Both the position numbers and the translations under genes were made by a program. Below, piece after piece: positions 10,817 through 23,500 of a DNA stretch of 64,000 nucleotides. Every line of letters starts with the position of its first letter. Position 1 is the first letter of the stretch. The notes under the pieces are model-generated. The model was not told where the DNA came from, made no database searches, and saw only the letters and a program-made list of their open reading frames with translations. This stretch comes from Phycicoccus avicenniae (GTDB lineage Bacteria; Actinomycetota; Actinomycetes; Actinomycetales; Dermatophilaceae), in assembly GCF_018139485.1 (NCBI RefSeq), contig NZ_JAGSNF010000003.1, positions 1 through 64,000 on the forward strand. The letters are read 5' to 3'.

Positions 10817-11229
10817 GCGTGATGCCGCGCCACCTCATGGAGCACCCGGAGGACGTCTCCGTCGTCCGGCTCGGGCCTGGGGAGGAGCCGACGTTCGACT
10901 GGCAGCGTGGCCCCCTCGCCTCCGTGACCCGCACCCCGGACGAGACCTCGGTCGTCACGACGAGCGACGTCGTCCCCGCCGGGGCACGCACCGAGGGTCC
11001 GTTCCGTGCCGTCGAGGTCGCGGGTCCGCTGGACTTCAGCGCCGTCGGTGTCTTCGTCGAGATCCTCTCCCCGCTCGCCGACGCCGGGATCTCCGTCCTG
11101 GGCCTGTCGACCTTCGACACCGACTGGGTCCTCGTCCCGAGCGAGCGCTCCGGCGACGCCGCGCAGGCCTGGCGCCGCGCCGGCTTCGTCGTCACCCCCA
11201 CCACCCTCACCGGAGGAAGCACCGCATGA
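10813..11229 (+). CDS. ACT-domain protein inside the arginine operon
   Basis: About 138 residues. The C-terminal half ([61 protein letters not shown]) matches the ACT_7 type of amino-acid-binding domain, the type also found in aspartate kinases and in the eukaryotic arginine sensor CASTOR1. The N-terminal half carries a short [20 protein letters not shown] segment typical of these small proteins. It is locked between argC (GTGA) and argJ (ATGA). From the fold and position I infer a small-molecule sensor, perhaps for arginine or an intermediate; no enzyme motif is visible. GTG 10813 is favoured by the overlap; GTG 10819 and ATG 10822 are possible. Confidence 0.8.
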   Translation: MSVMPRHLMEHPEDVSVVRLGPGEEPTFDWQRGPLASVTRTPDETSVVTTSDVVPAGARTEGPFRAVEVAGPLDFSAVGVFVEILSPLADAGISVLGLSTFDTDWVLVPSERSGDAAQAWRRAGFVVTPTTLTGGSTA

Positions 11230-12377
11230 GCGTCACCCATCCCCGCGGGTTCCGGGCCTCCGGCGTCGTCGCCGGGCTCAAGGCGTCCGGCACGGCAGAC
11301 CTCGCCCTCGTCGTCAACGACGGGCCGGACCACCACGCCGCCGCCGTCTTCACGAGCAACCGCGTCGAGGCCGCGCCCGTCACGTGGTCGCGCACCGTCG
11401 TCGCCGACGGCCGCGCCGACGCCGTCGTCCTCAACAGCGGCGGCGCGAACGCGTGCACGGGGGCGCCCGGGTTCCAGGACACCCACACGACCGCCGAGCA
11501 CGTCGCGGGCCTCCTCGACGTCGCCGCCGGCGACGTCGTCGTGTGCTCGACCGGTCTCATCGGCGAACGCCTCGCGATGGACAAGCTCCTCCCCGGGGTC
11601 GACGCCGCCGCGTCCGCCCTCGCCGCCGACGCCGGACGAGCCGCGGCCGAGGCGATCATGACGACCGACACGGTGCCGAAGCTCGCGGTCGCCGACCGTG
11701 ACGGCTGGTCCGTCGGCGGGATGGCCAAGGGCGCGGGCATGCTCGCTCCGGCGCTCGCGACGATGCTCGTCGTCGTCACGACCGACGCCGTCGTCGCCCC
11801 GGACCGGCTCGACGCCGTCCTGCGCGAGGCGACGCGGCTCACCTTCGACCGCATCGACTCCGACGGCTGCCAGTCGACGAACGACACCGTCCTGCTCCTC
11901 GCCTCGGGAGCCTCCGGCGTCGAGGCCGACGAGGCCGCGCTCACCGAGGCCGTCACGGCCGTCTGCGCCGAGCTCGCCCGCGGTCTCATCGCCGACGCCG
12001 AGGGGGCCCACCACGACATCGCGATCGAGGTCGTCTCCGCCGCGTCCGAGGACGACGCCCTCGAGGTCGCCCGCTCCGTCGCCCGGAACAACCTCTTCAA
12101 GTGCGCCGTGTTCGGCGGCGACCCGAACTGGGGCCGCGTGCTCGCCGCCGTCGGCACGACCGCGGCGGCGTTCGACCCCGCGAGCCTCGACGTGTCGATG
12201 AACGGGGTGCAGGTGTGCCGGGCCGGCGGGGTCGGCGACGACCGCGGCCTCGTCGACCTCTCGCAGCGCGAGGTGCGGGTCCTCGTCGACCTCCACGCCG
12301 GTGATGCGGCGGCGACGGTCTGGACGAACGACCTCACCCACGACTACGTCCACGAGAACTCCGCCTACTCCACGTGA
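11226..12377 (+). CDS. argJ: Bifunctional glutamate N-acetyltransferase / ornithine acetyltransferase
   Basis: 383 residues. It transfers the acetyl group from N-acetylornithine to glutamate, making the pathway cyclic. The autoproteolysis site is visible as [19 protein letters not shown]; the Thr of ATML becomes the N-terminal nucleophile of the beta chain. [15 protein letters not shown] near the C-terminus is also typical. Whether it is mono- or bifunctional cannot be read from sequence; no separate argA-like gene is in the window. The ATGA overlap with the preceding gene implies coupling. Confidence 0.96.
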   Translation: MSVTHPRGFRASGVVAGLKASGTADLALVVNDGPDHHAAAVFTSNRVEAAPVTWSRTVVADGRADAVVLNSGGANACTGAPGFQDTHTTAEHVAGLLDVAAGDVVVCSTGLIGERLAMDKLLPGVDAAASALAADAGRAAAEAIMTTDTVPKLAVADRDGWSVGGMAKGAGMLAPALATMLVVVTTDAVVAPDRLDAVLREATRLTFDRIDSDGCQSTNDTVLLLASGASGVEADEAALTEAVTAVCAELARGLIADAEGAHHDIAIEVVSAASEDDALEVARSVARNNLFKCAVFGGDPNWGRVLAAVGTTAAAFDPASLDVSMNGVQVCRAGGVGDDRGLVDLSQREVRVLVDLHAGDAAATVWTNDLTHDYVHENSAYST

Positions 12378-12400
12378 GCCCCGAAGGGACCGAGACCCCG

Positions 12401-13348
12401 ATGACCCAACCCCAGCAGCAGACCCTCCGCGGTGCGATCGACGCCGCCTCGCTGCGCGTCGCCCAGCAGAAGGCGTCGACCCTCGTCAAGGCGCTGCCCT
12501 GGCTCGAGCACTTCCGCGGCGCCCTCGTCGTCGTGAAGTACGGCGGCAACGCGATGACCGACGACACCCTCAAGGCGGCGTTCGCCGAGGACATCGCCTT
12601 CCTCCGGTACGCGGGGCTGCGCCCGGTCGTCGTCCACGGCGGCGGCCCGCAGATCAAGTCGATGCTCGACCGGCTCGGGCTGGAGTCCGAGTTCCGCGGC
12701 GGCCTGCGGGTCACGACCCCGGAGGTCATGGACGTCGTCCGGATGGTCCTCACGGGCCAGGTCGGCCGCGAGCTCGTCGGCCTGCTCAACCAGCACGGCC
12801 CCGTCGCCGTCGGCCTCTCCGGCGAGGACGCCGGGCTCTTCGGCGCGACGCGCAAGGGCGTGACCGTCGACGGCGAGGACCACGACCTCGGCCTCGTCGG
12901 CGACGTCACCGAGGTGACCCCCGGGGCGGTCCTCGACCTCCTCGACGCGGGACGCATCCCCGTCGTGTCGACGGTCGCGCCGGACCTGGACCACGAGGGC
13001 CAGGTGCTCAACGTCAACGCCGACACGGCCGCGGCCGCGCTCGCGGCGGCCCTCGGGGCCCGCAAGCTCGTCGTCCTCACCGACGTCGAGGGCATCTACG
13101 CCGACTGGCCCGACCGCGACTCGCTGCTCTCGCAGATCCGGGTGTCGGCGGCCAAGGAGCTGCTCACCCGCGTCGAGTCGGGGATGATCCCCAAGCTCGA
13201 GGCGTGCATCCGCGCCGTCGAGTCCGGCGTCCCCCAGGCCCACGTCGTCGACGGACGGCAGCCGCACAGCGTGATCCTCGAGATCTTCACCTCCGAGGGC
13301 ATCGGAACGATGGTCCTGCCGGACCAGGACGGAGACGACGATGAGTGA
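12401..13348 (+). CDS. argB: Acetylglutamate kinase
   Basis: About 315 residues. It phosphorylates N-acetylglutamate, the controlled step in many bacteria. Amino-acid kinase fold with VVKYGGNAM (phosphate loop), [13 protein letters not shown], and the ATP-side VVSTVAPD and [14 protein letters not shown] basic N-terminal helix ([19 protein letters not shown]) is the extension found in arginine-inhibited hexameric enzymes. ATG 12401 is chosen as a conventional start, with AAGGGA 12 bases upstream; the GTG at 12374, overlapping the argJ stop by 4 bases, is an equally arguable start that adds nine residues. Confidence 0.95.
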   Translation: MTQPQQQTLRGAIDAASLRVAQQKASTLVKALPWLEHFRGALVVVKYGGNAMTDDTLKAAFAEDIAFLRYAGLRPVVVHGGGPQIKSMLDRLGLESEFRGGLRVTTPEVMDVVRMVLTGQVGRELVGLLNQHGPVAVGLSGEDAGLFGATRKGVTVDGEDHDLGLVGDVTEVTPGAVLDLLDAGRIPVVSTVAPDLDHEGQVLNVNADTAAAALAAALGARKLVVLTDVEGIYADWPDRDSLLSQIRVSAAKELLTRVESGMIPKLEACIRAVESGVPQAHVVDGRQPHSVILEIFTSEGIGTMVLPDQDGDDDE

Positions 13349-14557
13349 GACGACCGCACCCGCGAGCCCGCACACCGACGAGTTGCTCGGCCGCTACGAG
13401 TCCTCCCTCCTCGGGGTCTTCGGACGTCCGACGCTCGTCCTCGAGCACGGAGACGGCGCCTGGGTCTGGGACGTCGACGGGCGGCGCTACCTCGACCTCG
13501 TCGGCGGCCTCGCCGTCAACGCGCTCGGCCACAACCACCCGGCCCTCGTCGCCGCGGTGTCGAAGCAGGCCGGCCAGCTCGTCCACGTCTCGAACTTCTT
13601 CACCTCGGTCCCGCAGGTCGAGCTCGCCGAGCGCATCCTCGGCATCACCGGCGCCCCCGAGGGGTCCGCGGTGTTCTTCTGCAACAGCGGCACCGAGGCG
13701 ATCGAGGCGGCCGTCAAGCTCGCCCGCCGCACCGGCCGGACCGGGATCATCGCCGCCGAGGGCGCCTTCCACGGCCGGACGACGGGGGCGCTCGCTCTGA
13801 CCCACAAGCCGGTCTTCCGCGAGCCGTTCGAGCCGCTCATGCCGGGCGTCGTCCACGTCCCGTGGGGCGACGTCGCGGCGCTCGAGCACGCCGTCGGCCC
13901 GGACACCTCGGCGCTCGTCCTCGAGCCGATCCAGGGCGAGGGCGGGGTCGTCCCCGCGGAGCCGGAGTTCCTCCAGGCCGCGCGGCGGCTCACCGCCGAG
14001 GCAGGCGCCCTCCTGGTCGTCGACGAGATCCAGACCGGCGTCGGACGCACGGGCACGTGGTTCGCGTGCGAGCAGGCGGGCGTCGTCCCGGACGCGATGA
14101 CGCTCGCGAAGGGCCTCGGCGGCGGCGTGCCGATCGGCGCCCTCGTGACGTTCGGGCCGGAGGCCACGGCCCTGCTCGCCGCGGGGCAGCACGGCACGAC
14201 GTTCGGCGGCAACCCGCTGTCCTGCGCCGCGGCGCTCGCGGTCCTCGACACGATCGAGCAGCAGGACCTCATGGCGCACGTCCGGGAGGTCGGCGACCAC
14301 CTGCAGCGGCGGATCGAGGCCCTCGACGACCCGCGGGTCACGGGCATCCGCGGCTCCGGCCTGCTGCGGGCCGTGACCCTCGCGGGCGACTGGTCGGCGG
14401 CGGTCACCGCCCACGGCCGGGACGCCGGGCTCATCCTCAACCCCGTCGCGCCCGACGCCGTCCGGCTCGCCCCGCCGCTCGTCGTCACCGCCGAGCAGCT
14501 GGACCTCTTCGTCGACGCCCTGCCCGGGCTGCTCGACCTCGCCGAGCGGGACGCGAC

Positions 14558-14561
<4 letters not shown>
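13341..14561 (+). CDS. argD: Acetylornithine aminotransferase
   Basis: 406 residues, PLP-dependent class III aminotransferase converting N-acetylglutamate semialdehyde to N-acetylornithine. Seen: [17 protein letters not shown], the family III signature [13 protein letters not shown], and the Schiff-base Lys in [13 protein letters not shown]. Starts inside the end of argB (8-base overlap) and ends overlapping argF (GTGA). Confidence 0.96.
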
Positions 14562-18061
<3,500 letters not shown>

Positions 18062-19097
18062 GGGCTCGGTCGCGTGCGCCGCTCCCGCGGTCGAGCAGGG
18101 CGAGCCGCATGAGCGCACCGGACGCGACCCGCGCGGCCTGGGTCGGGGGCAGCCGTCGGGCCTCGTACCCGGCGGTCCCGCGGCCGCTGCGCAGGGCCGA
18201 CGCGAGACGCACCGCGTCGAGGACGGCGTCGCAGGCTCCCCGGCCGAGGTTCGGGGTCATCGCGTGGGCTGCGTCGCCGACGACGACGTAACGACCGGAG
18301 GCGTAGCGCCGCAGCGGCGGGGCCGTCCAGAGGCGGGTGGCGGAGGTCGTCGCCGGGTCGGCGGAGGCGAGGACGTCCCGTGCCCGGCCCCCGGCCCCCG
18401 AGAACACCTCCCGGGCCTGGCGGAGGGCCGTGTCCACGTCGAGAGGCTCGACGCCCTCGTCGTCGCAGTGGGTCGCGAACCAGTAGCCGCCGGCGGGAGA
18501 GGGCACGAGCCCCAGGAGGCGCCCGGGCCCCCAGTACTCGCCGACGTCGGCAGGGGCGGGCCGCGTCGCGAGGGCACCGCGCAGGGCTACCCACGGGGTG
18601 CCCCGCCGTCCGGCACGGCGCGGGTCCACGAGGCCGCGCACCCGGCTGCGCACTCCGTCCGCGCCCACGACGAGGTCGGCGTCCAGCTCCTCGGGGTCGT
18701 CGACCTCGGCCTCGACGAGGCGGGCGCGACGGGGGAGCGAGGCCGTGAGGGCCGCGAGGAGGTCGGGGCGCTCGACGACGTGGAGCGGCATCCGGTGCGG
18801 GCGGGTGAGGGGACGGCCCTCGGCGTCGAAGACCCGCCCGCTGCCGGCCGCCGTCATCCGCTCGCCGAGGAGGGGCCGCACGCCGAGACGGTCGAGGGCC
18901 CGCAGGGCGCTCGGCCAGAGGACGAGGGACGCCCCGAGCCCGGCCCGCTCCGGCCGGGCCTCGTGGAGGGTCACCTCGACGTCGTCACCCAGCGCGGCGG
19001 CGAGGGTCAGCCCGGCGATGCCGGCGCCGACGACGGCGACGCGGCGGGCGGGGGAGCGGGGCACCGCGTCAGGCTGCCACACCGGGTGGGCGGAGGG

Positions 19098-21875
19098 TCA
19101 GCGGGCGAGGCCGTCCCGGGTCGGCAGCACGACCCCCTGCGCGGCGGCGCGCGTCGCCACGCGCTCGGCGTGGCGGTCCCACAGCTCCTGGAGGACGACG
19201 TGGTCGGTCGACCACGGCTTCGCGGGACCGGCCCAGTGGACGATCCGCGGGTCGCGCACGGTCTCCTGCTGGGGGACGGCGTTCCACCGCGGGTCCAGCA
19301 CCGTCCGGTGCGGACCGACGTAGGTGTTGAGGATCTCCTGGTCGTTCATCCCGTAGTGCTCCGCGAAGGGCAGGTAGCGGCGGCAGAAGTCGTCCGCACG
19401 CATCCGCTGCAGGTCCAGGACCAGGACGCCCGCGTTGAAGGCGACGAAGTCGTAGGGCAGCTCGCGGAACATCCGGCGTCGCATCTCGAAGGCGGCGGCG
19501 TGCGGCAGCCGCGCGGAGGCGCGGTACACCGTCGCGAAGCCGCTCTCGGCCCAGGAGGCCCGGGCCGACCGGGCGGCGAGGGCATGGCCGCCGAGGTCGG
19601 TGTCGTACAGCTCGCCGATGTCGCCCGTCGTCAGCGCGTCGACGTCGTGGTAGACGACGCGGTCGAGGTCCGGGAGCAGCAGCGGCAGCAGGAGCCGGTC
19701 CATCGTCGAGACCGTGATGTGTCGCAGCATCCCCGCGACCTCGCCGACGTCGACCCGGTCGCAGGGCAGGACGGTGAACGTCGTCCCGGGGAAGGTCCGT
19801 GCGAGCGCCGCGTGGTCGGCCTCGACCCACCCACGGGTCAGCAGGCTCACGTGGAGCGGCCGGGCGGTGCCCCCGACGAGCGACTCGACGACGACCGGGA
19901 CCTCGGCGACCAGGTTGCGGTCGGCCGCGAGGGCGACGTGGACGACGTCCGCCGCGCCCGCCGTCGCCTCCGCGCCGTGGACCCGTCGGTCCGCGAGCAC
20001 GAGAGCCGCGGCGGCGTCGACGTCGACGGCCGAGGTGAGGGACGTGACGGGGGCCGAGAGCCGGGCCCGCGCGGCGGCGACCCGGTCCGCCGTGAGCCGT
20101 CGCCACAGCGTCCGCACCGTCTCCGGCTCGGCGCCGGAGAGGATCGAGCGGTAGAGGGGCTCGAGGAGGTCGCGGAGCCCGTCCTGCATCGCACGCAGCT
20201 CGGGGGAGCCCGGTCGCAGGCCGAGCAGCCCGTCGAAGCGGACGTCCGACAGCCGCCGCGGGGTGAAGTCGACGGAGCACCCGACCGCGGTCGCGGGCAG
20301 GTAGCAGTGCAGTCGCGACGTCGTCACCGCGGAGAAGCCGCGGTACTCGTCGACCCGCCGGACGGCCTCCCGCAGGTTCGTCGCGAGCGAGGCACGGGAG
20401 ACGCCGGCGTCGGCGTGCGTGAAGGGGTGACCGCCGGGGTCCGCGGCCGGCACCGGGACGTCGACGTACGCCCGGCGCCCGTGGGCCGGAGCCTCGGCCC
20501 GGTCGGGGAAGAAGGCGTCCACCGTCGTCGTGAGGCACCCGGAGAAGAACGCGTCGACCCCGAGCGCCAGCAGGAGGTAGGTCGTCGTCCAGTCCCGGCA
20601 CCCGACGGGCCCGTGCTCCTTGAGGTGCTCGACCGCCTCGGGGGTGAGCATGGCGCGCCGCTGGACATGGAAGGAGACGTAGACCGGACGGATCCGGTCG
20701 TCGGGCGGGAAGGCGTACGGCCCGCCGAACGTCGAGTGCATGAACCACCCGAAGGCGACGAGCCACGTCCCGGCGGGCAGCGCGTCGTCGTGGGTCGCGT
20801 CCCGGTTCGCGACGACGACGCGCGCGCCCCGCAGGTCCTCGGTCCCGGTGTGGCGACGCTCCGGCCGCAGGCGGGCCCGCAGCTCCTCGAGCACCTCGAC
20901 GAGCTCCGGGTCGCCCTCGAGCGGGACCGGGAAGGCGAGGAGGTGCCCGAGCGACCCGAGGGTCTGGACGTGGTCGCCGAGGTTGCTCGACTGGCGCAGC
21001 AGGTCCGGCTGCTCGTAGCCCATGACGGCCACCGTGACGGGGGCCCGTGGGGCGCGGGCCTCGGCGGCCCGCGCGGTGTCGCGCCGGGACCGCCACGCGA
21101 GGAGCCAGTCGTGCTCGTCGCGGTCGCGCTCCTCGAGCCGGTCCCGGGTCCCGTCGGCGACGGTCCGCTCGAGCAGCGTGCCGGCGCGGTCGTCGTCCCC
21201 GGACCGTACGGTGAACCGGACGACCGCCATCCGGGCGCCCGGGGACAGCCCGTCCCACCACGCGTCGGCGAGCGCAGCGCCCCGGTCCGGGTCCCCGCGG
21301 TGGACGACGTCGAGGTACTCCACCGCCGCCGCGCGCCGGGCCAGGTCCTCCGGGACCTCGGCGAAGCGGTCCCGCGCGAGGTCCCACAGCGACTGGAAAC
21401 GGGCGACGAGAGCGACCCCGGCGAGGCCGGCCGCCCGCGTCGCGGGCTGCTCGAGCAGGGACTGCGCGAAGGACCGGGCGCGCACGTGCTCGTCCGCCGC
21501 GAGAAGGGCGCGGACGGTGTCCAGGCAGGCCTCGTCGACGGGCCGGCCGGCCCGCACCGCCCGCACGAGGGTGGCGTCCGCCTCGAGCAGCCGGAGCGCC
21601 GCGAGGGTCTCGCGACGGTGCTGCGGCGGGTCCGCCACCGACGCCGTGGTCCCGAGCCGGGTGGCGACGAGGTCCCGCCAGACGCGCAGCGTCCGAAGGG
21701 CCGAGCGCGCCTCGTCCCGCTGCCGTCGCAACGCGGCCGTCCCGGCCGGCGCCGGACCGTGGCCGGCGACGCCCTCGCGGGGTGCCCCCACCCGGGGGGC
21801 CACGGTGCGGGCCAGGGAGAGGGAGCGCGAGGCCAGCCGCGTGGCGGCGGAGCGGGCCCGGGGCAGGGAGGTCAC
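19098..21875 (-). CDS. Polysaccharide pyruvyl-transferase-like / GT8 glycosyltransferase fusion
   Basis: 925 residues. About 1-270 is helical with no recognised family. About 281-560 resembles the polysaccharide pyruvyl-transferase family (SNLGDHVQTLGSLGHLL, TTSRLHCYLPATAVGCSVDF). About 643-895 is a GT8 glycosyltransferase: DRVVYHDVDALTTGDIGELY has the metal-binding DxD, NAGVLVLDLQRMR follows, and HWAGPAKPW is the GT8 C-terminal motif. It probably adds both a sugar and a pyruvyl ketal, or uses the first fold as a second transferase. No signal peptide is seen, so it is cytoplasmic or peripheral. GTG start overlaps the preceding GT2 stop (GTGA). Confidence 0.82.
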   Translation of the reverse strand: MTSLPRARSAATRLASRSLSLARTVAPRVGAPREGVAGHGPAPAGTAALRRQRDEARSALRTLRVWRDLVATRLGTTASVADPPQHRRETLAALRLLEADATLVRAVRAGRPVDEACLDTVRALLAADEHVRARSFAQSLLEQPATRAAGLAGVALVARFQSLWDLARDRFAEVPEDLARRAAAVEYLDVVHRGDPDRGAALADAWWDGLSPGARMAVVRFTVRSGDDDRAGTLLERTVADGTRDRLEERDRDEHDWLLAWRSRRDTARAAEARAPRAPVTVAVMGYEQPDLLRQSSNLGDHVQTLGSLGHLLAFPVPLEGDPELVEVLEELRARLRPERRHTGTEDLRGARVVVANRDATHDDALPAGTWLVAFGWFMHSTFGGPYAFPPDDRIRPVYVSFHVQRRAMLTPEAVEHLKEHGPVGCRDWTTTYLLLALGVDAFFSGCLTTTVDAFFPDRAEAPAHGRRAYVDVPVPAADPGGHPFTHADAGVSRASLATNLREAVRRVDEYRGFSAVTTSRLHCYLPATAVGCSVDFTPRRLSDVRFDGLLGLRPGSPELRAMQDGLRDLLEPLYRSILSGAEPETVRTLWRRLTADRVAAARARLSAPVTSLTSAVDVDAAAALVLADRRVHGAEATAGAADVVHVALAADRNLVAEVPVVVESLVGGTARPLHVSLLTRGWVEADHAALARTFPGTTFTVLPCDRVDVGEVAGMLRHITVSTMDRLLLPLLLPDLDRVVYHDVDALTTGDIGELYDTDLGGHALAARSARASWAESGFATVYRASARLPHAAAFEMRRRMFRELPYDFVAFNAGVLVLDLQRMRADDFCRRYLPFAEHYGMNDQEILNTYVGPHRTVLDPRWNAVPQQETVRDPRIVHWAGPAKPWSTDHVVLQELWDRHAERVATRAAAQGVVLPTRDGLAR

Positions 21876-22732
21876 CGGTGTCGTTCCTCGGGTCGGGTGT
21901 CGTGGGTCGGGAGCCCGGGGTCGGGCACCGGCGCGTCGGGGGAGCCGAGGGGACGGCGCCCGTCGAGGGCGAAGCGCAGGGCCGCCCGGGGACCGAGCCG
22001 GGGCAGGCGGCGGGCGGCGAAGGCCACGCGCGCCGGCAGGGCGTGGCGGCCGAAGACCCGGTTGAGGACGACGGCGCGCACGGCACGGTCCGCCTCGGTG
22101 CCCCAGCGGCTGCCGGAGCTCGTCGCGGGGTGGGTACCGAACACCTCGGCGACGGCGACGCCCCGCAGGCCCGCGCGGAGGGCGTCGGCGATGAAGACGT
22201 ACTCGTCCCCGAGGTAGTACTGGGCGCCGGCGCCGAACCGGTGGTCGAAGCGGACACCGTGGGCCCGCACCTGCTCGACGTCCACGAGCAGCTCGTACGT
22301 CGCGGCCTTGGCGCTGTTGAGGAGGGTGAGCGGCGTGCCGTCCGGGGAGTAGCGCTTGCGCAGCGTGCGGTCCGGCGAGGTGCCGCGGCCGAGCGCGATG
22401 GCCGCGCCGGTCCGTCGCAGCCGCTCGATGCCGGCGGCCACCCCGTCGAGGTCGACCTCGACGTCGTCGTCGCAGAACAGCAGGTAGCGGCGACCCGCGA
22501 CGTCGAGGGCGGCGTTGCGGCTGCGCGCCACCCCGAGCGACCCGAGGCGCACCGTGCGGGCGCCGGGCACGTCCGGGACCGGGCCGGGACCCTGGACGAG
22601 GACGACGACCTCCACCGCGGGGTCGCGGGGCGGGTCGATCCGTCCCACCCGCTCCCGGAGCGAGGAATAGCAGACGCTGAGGTCGGCCAGCGGGCTCGTG
22701 GAGGCGGCACGTTCGGGGGTGGTCATCGTCAT
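21872..22732 (-). CDS. Family 2 glycosyltransferase
   Basis: About 286 residues. GT-A fold indicated by LGSLGVARSRNAALDVAG followed by RYLLFCDDDVEVDLDGV, whose DDD is the nucleotide-sugar/metal site; GDEYVFIADALRAGLRGVAV is the ED-type acceptor region. Inverting sugar transfer to a growing glycan is likely. ATG 22732 overlaps the stop of the membrane-protein gene (ATGA); longer in-frame extensions are shadow sequence of that gene. It lies in the middle of the minus-strand glycan unit. Confidence 0.88.
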   Translation of the reverse strand: MTMTTPERAASTSPLADLSVCYSSLRERVGRIDPPRDPAVEVVVLVQGPGPVPDVPGARTVRLGSLGVARSRNAALDVAGRRYLLFCDDDVEVDLDGVAAGIERLRRTGAAIALGRGTSPDRTLRKRYSPDGTPLTLLNSAKAATYELLVDVEQVRAHGVRFDHRFGAGAQYYLGDEYVFIADALRAGLRGVAVAEVFGTHPATSSGSRWGTEADRAVRAVVLNRVFGRHALPARVAFAARRLPRLGPRAALRFALDGRRPLGSPDAPVPDPGLPTHDTRPEERHR

Positions 22733-23499
22733 GACTTCACCCGGACGGTGGCGCGGGCGAAGCGCATGGCGGACGCCGAGACGGTGCCGAGCTGGCCGAA
22801 CATGAGGCGCAGCCCGAGGAACATCATGATGGCGGTCGCGGTGTCGACGGCGGCGTCGACGACCTGGACGAGGAGGAAGGCCAGGGCCACGGCGAGGCCG
22901 ACGGTCGCGAGGATGGAACCGATCTCGGCCGCGCGCACCCGCTGTCCGACCTGGTCGGGGACCCCCACGGCCTCGGCCGTCCACGACGTGCTGACGAACC
23001 GCTCCTGCGCGGCGACCTGGGCGCTGTAGGTGCGCGACATCGCGAGGAGGACGACGGCTCCGACGGTCAGCGCCACGGCCCCGGTCGCCGGGTCGAAGAC
23101 GGCGATGACGGCGACGAACGAGGCGGCCTGGACCAGACCGGCGAGCACCCCGGAGACCTCGAAGGCCTGGGCGTAGGCCCAGCTCTCCTGGTGTCGGCTG
23201 CGCGTTGCCCGGAGCCGGCTGAAGGCTGCCTCGAAGACCCGGGGCCGGAGGATCCGTGCGGCGTGGTGAGCGCCGCGGGTGCCCGCGAGAGCGGCGAAGA
23301 ACCCTCCGGCCTGGAGGACGAGCGCGGTGCGGCTCTCGGTGAGCAGCCGGGGGTCGGTGACCATGCCGGAGAAGAGGCGGATGGCGAGCATCTCCAGGAG
23401 CGGGACGCTCGCGAGGACGAGGACGAGCCCCGACACCCGCAGGCGGCTCGGCCGGTCGGAGAAGAGCTCTCCGAACTCGGCGAGGACCGCACGCAGCAC
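22729..23499 (-). CDS. Six-helix membrane protein resembling an ABC-exporter transmembrane domain, no ATPase
   Basis: 256 residues. About six membrane segments, including LVLVLASVPLLEMLAIRLF, LAGLVQAASFVAVIAVF, LTVGAVVLLAM, ILATVGLAVALAFLLVQVV and MMFLGLRLMFGQLGTVSASA. The pattern and the last segment recall type IV (MsbA-like) exporter membrane domains, but the protein ends where the nucleotide-binding domain should begin, and no Walker motif is encoded nearby. It may pair with an ATPase encoded elsewhere or be a scaffold for the glycosyltransferases. GTG 23499 lies one base after the upstream gene's stop. Function unknown. Confidence 0.7.
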   Translation of the reverse strand: MLRAVLAEFGELFSDRPSRLRVSGLVLVLASVPLLEMLAIRLFSGMVTDPRLLTESRTALVLQAGGFFAALAGTRGAHHAARILRPRVFEAAFSRLRATRSRHQESWAYAQAFEVSGVLAGLVQAASFVAVIAVFDPATGAVALTVGAVVLLAMSRTYSAQVAAQERFVSTSWTAEAVGVPDQVGQRVRAAEIGSILATVGLAVALAFLLVQVVDAAVDTATAIMMFLGLRLMFGQLGTVSASAMRFARATVRVKS

Positions 23500-23500
23500 G

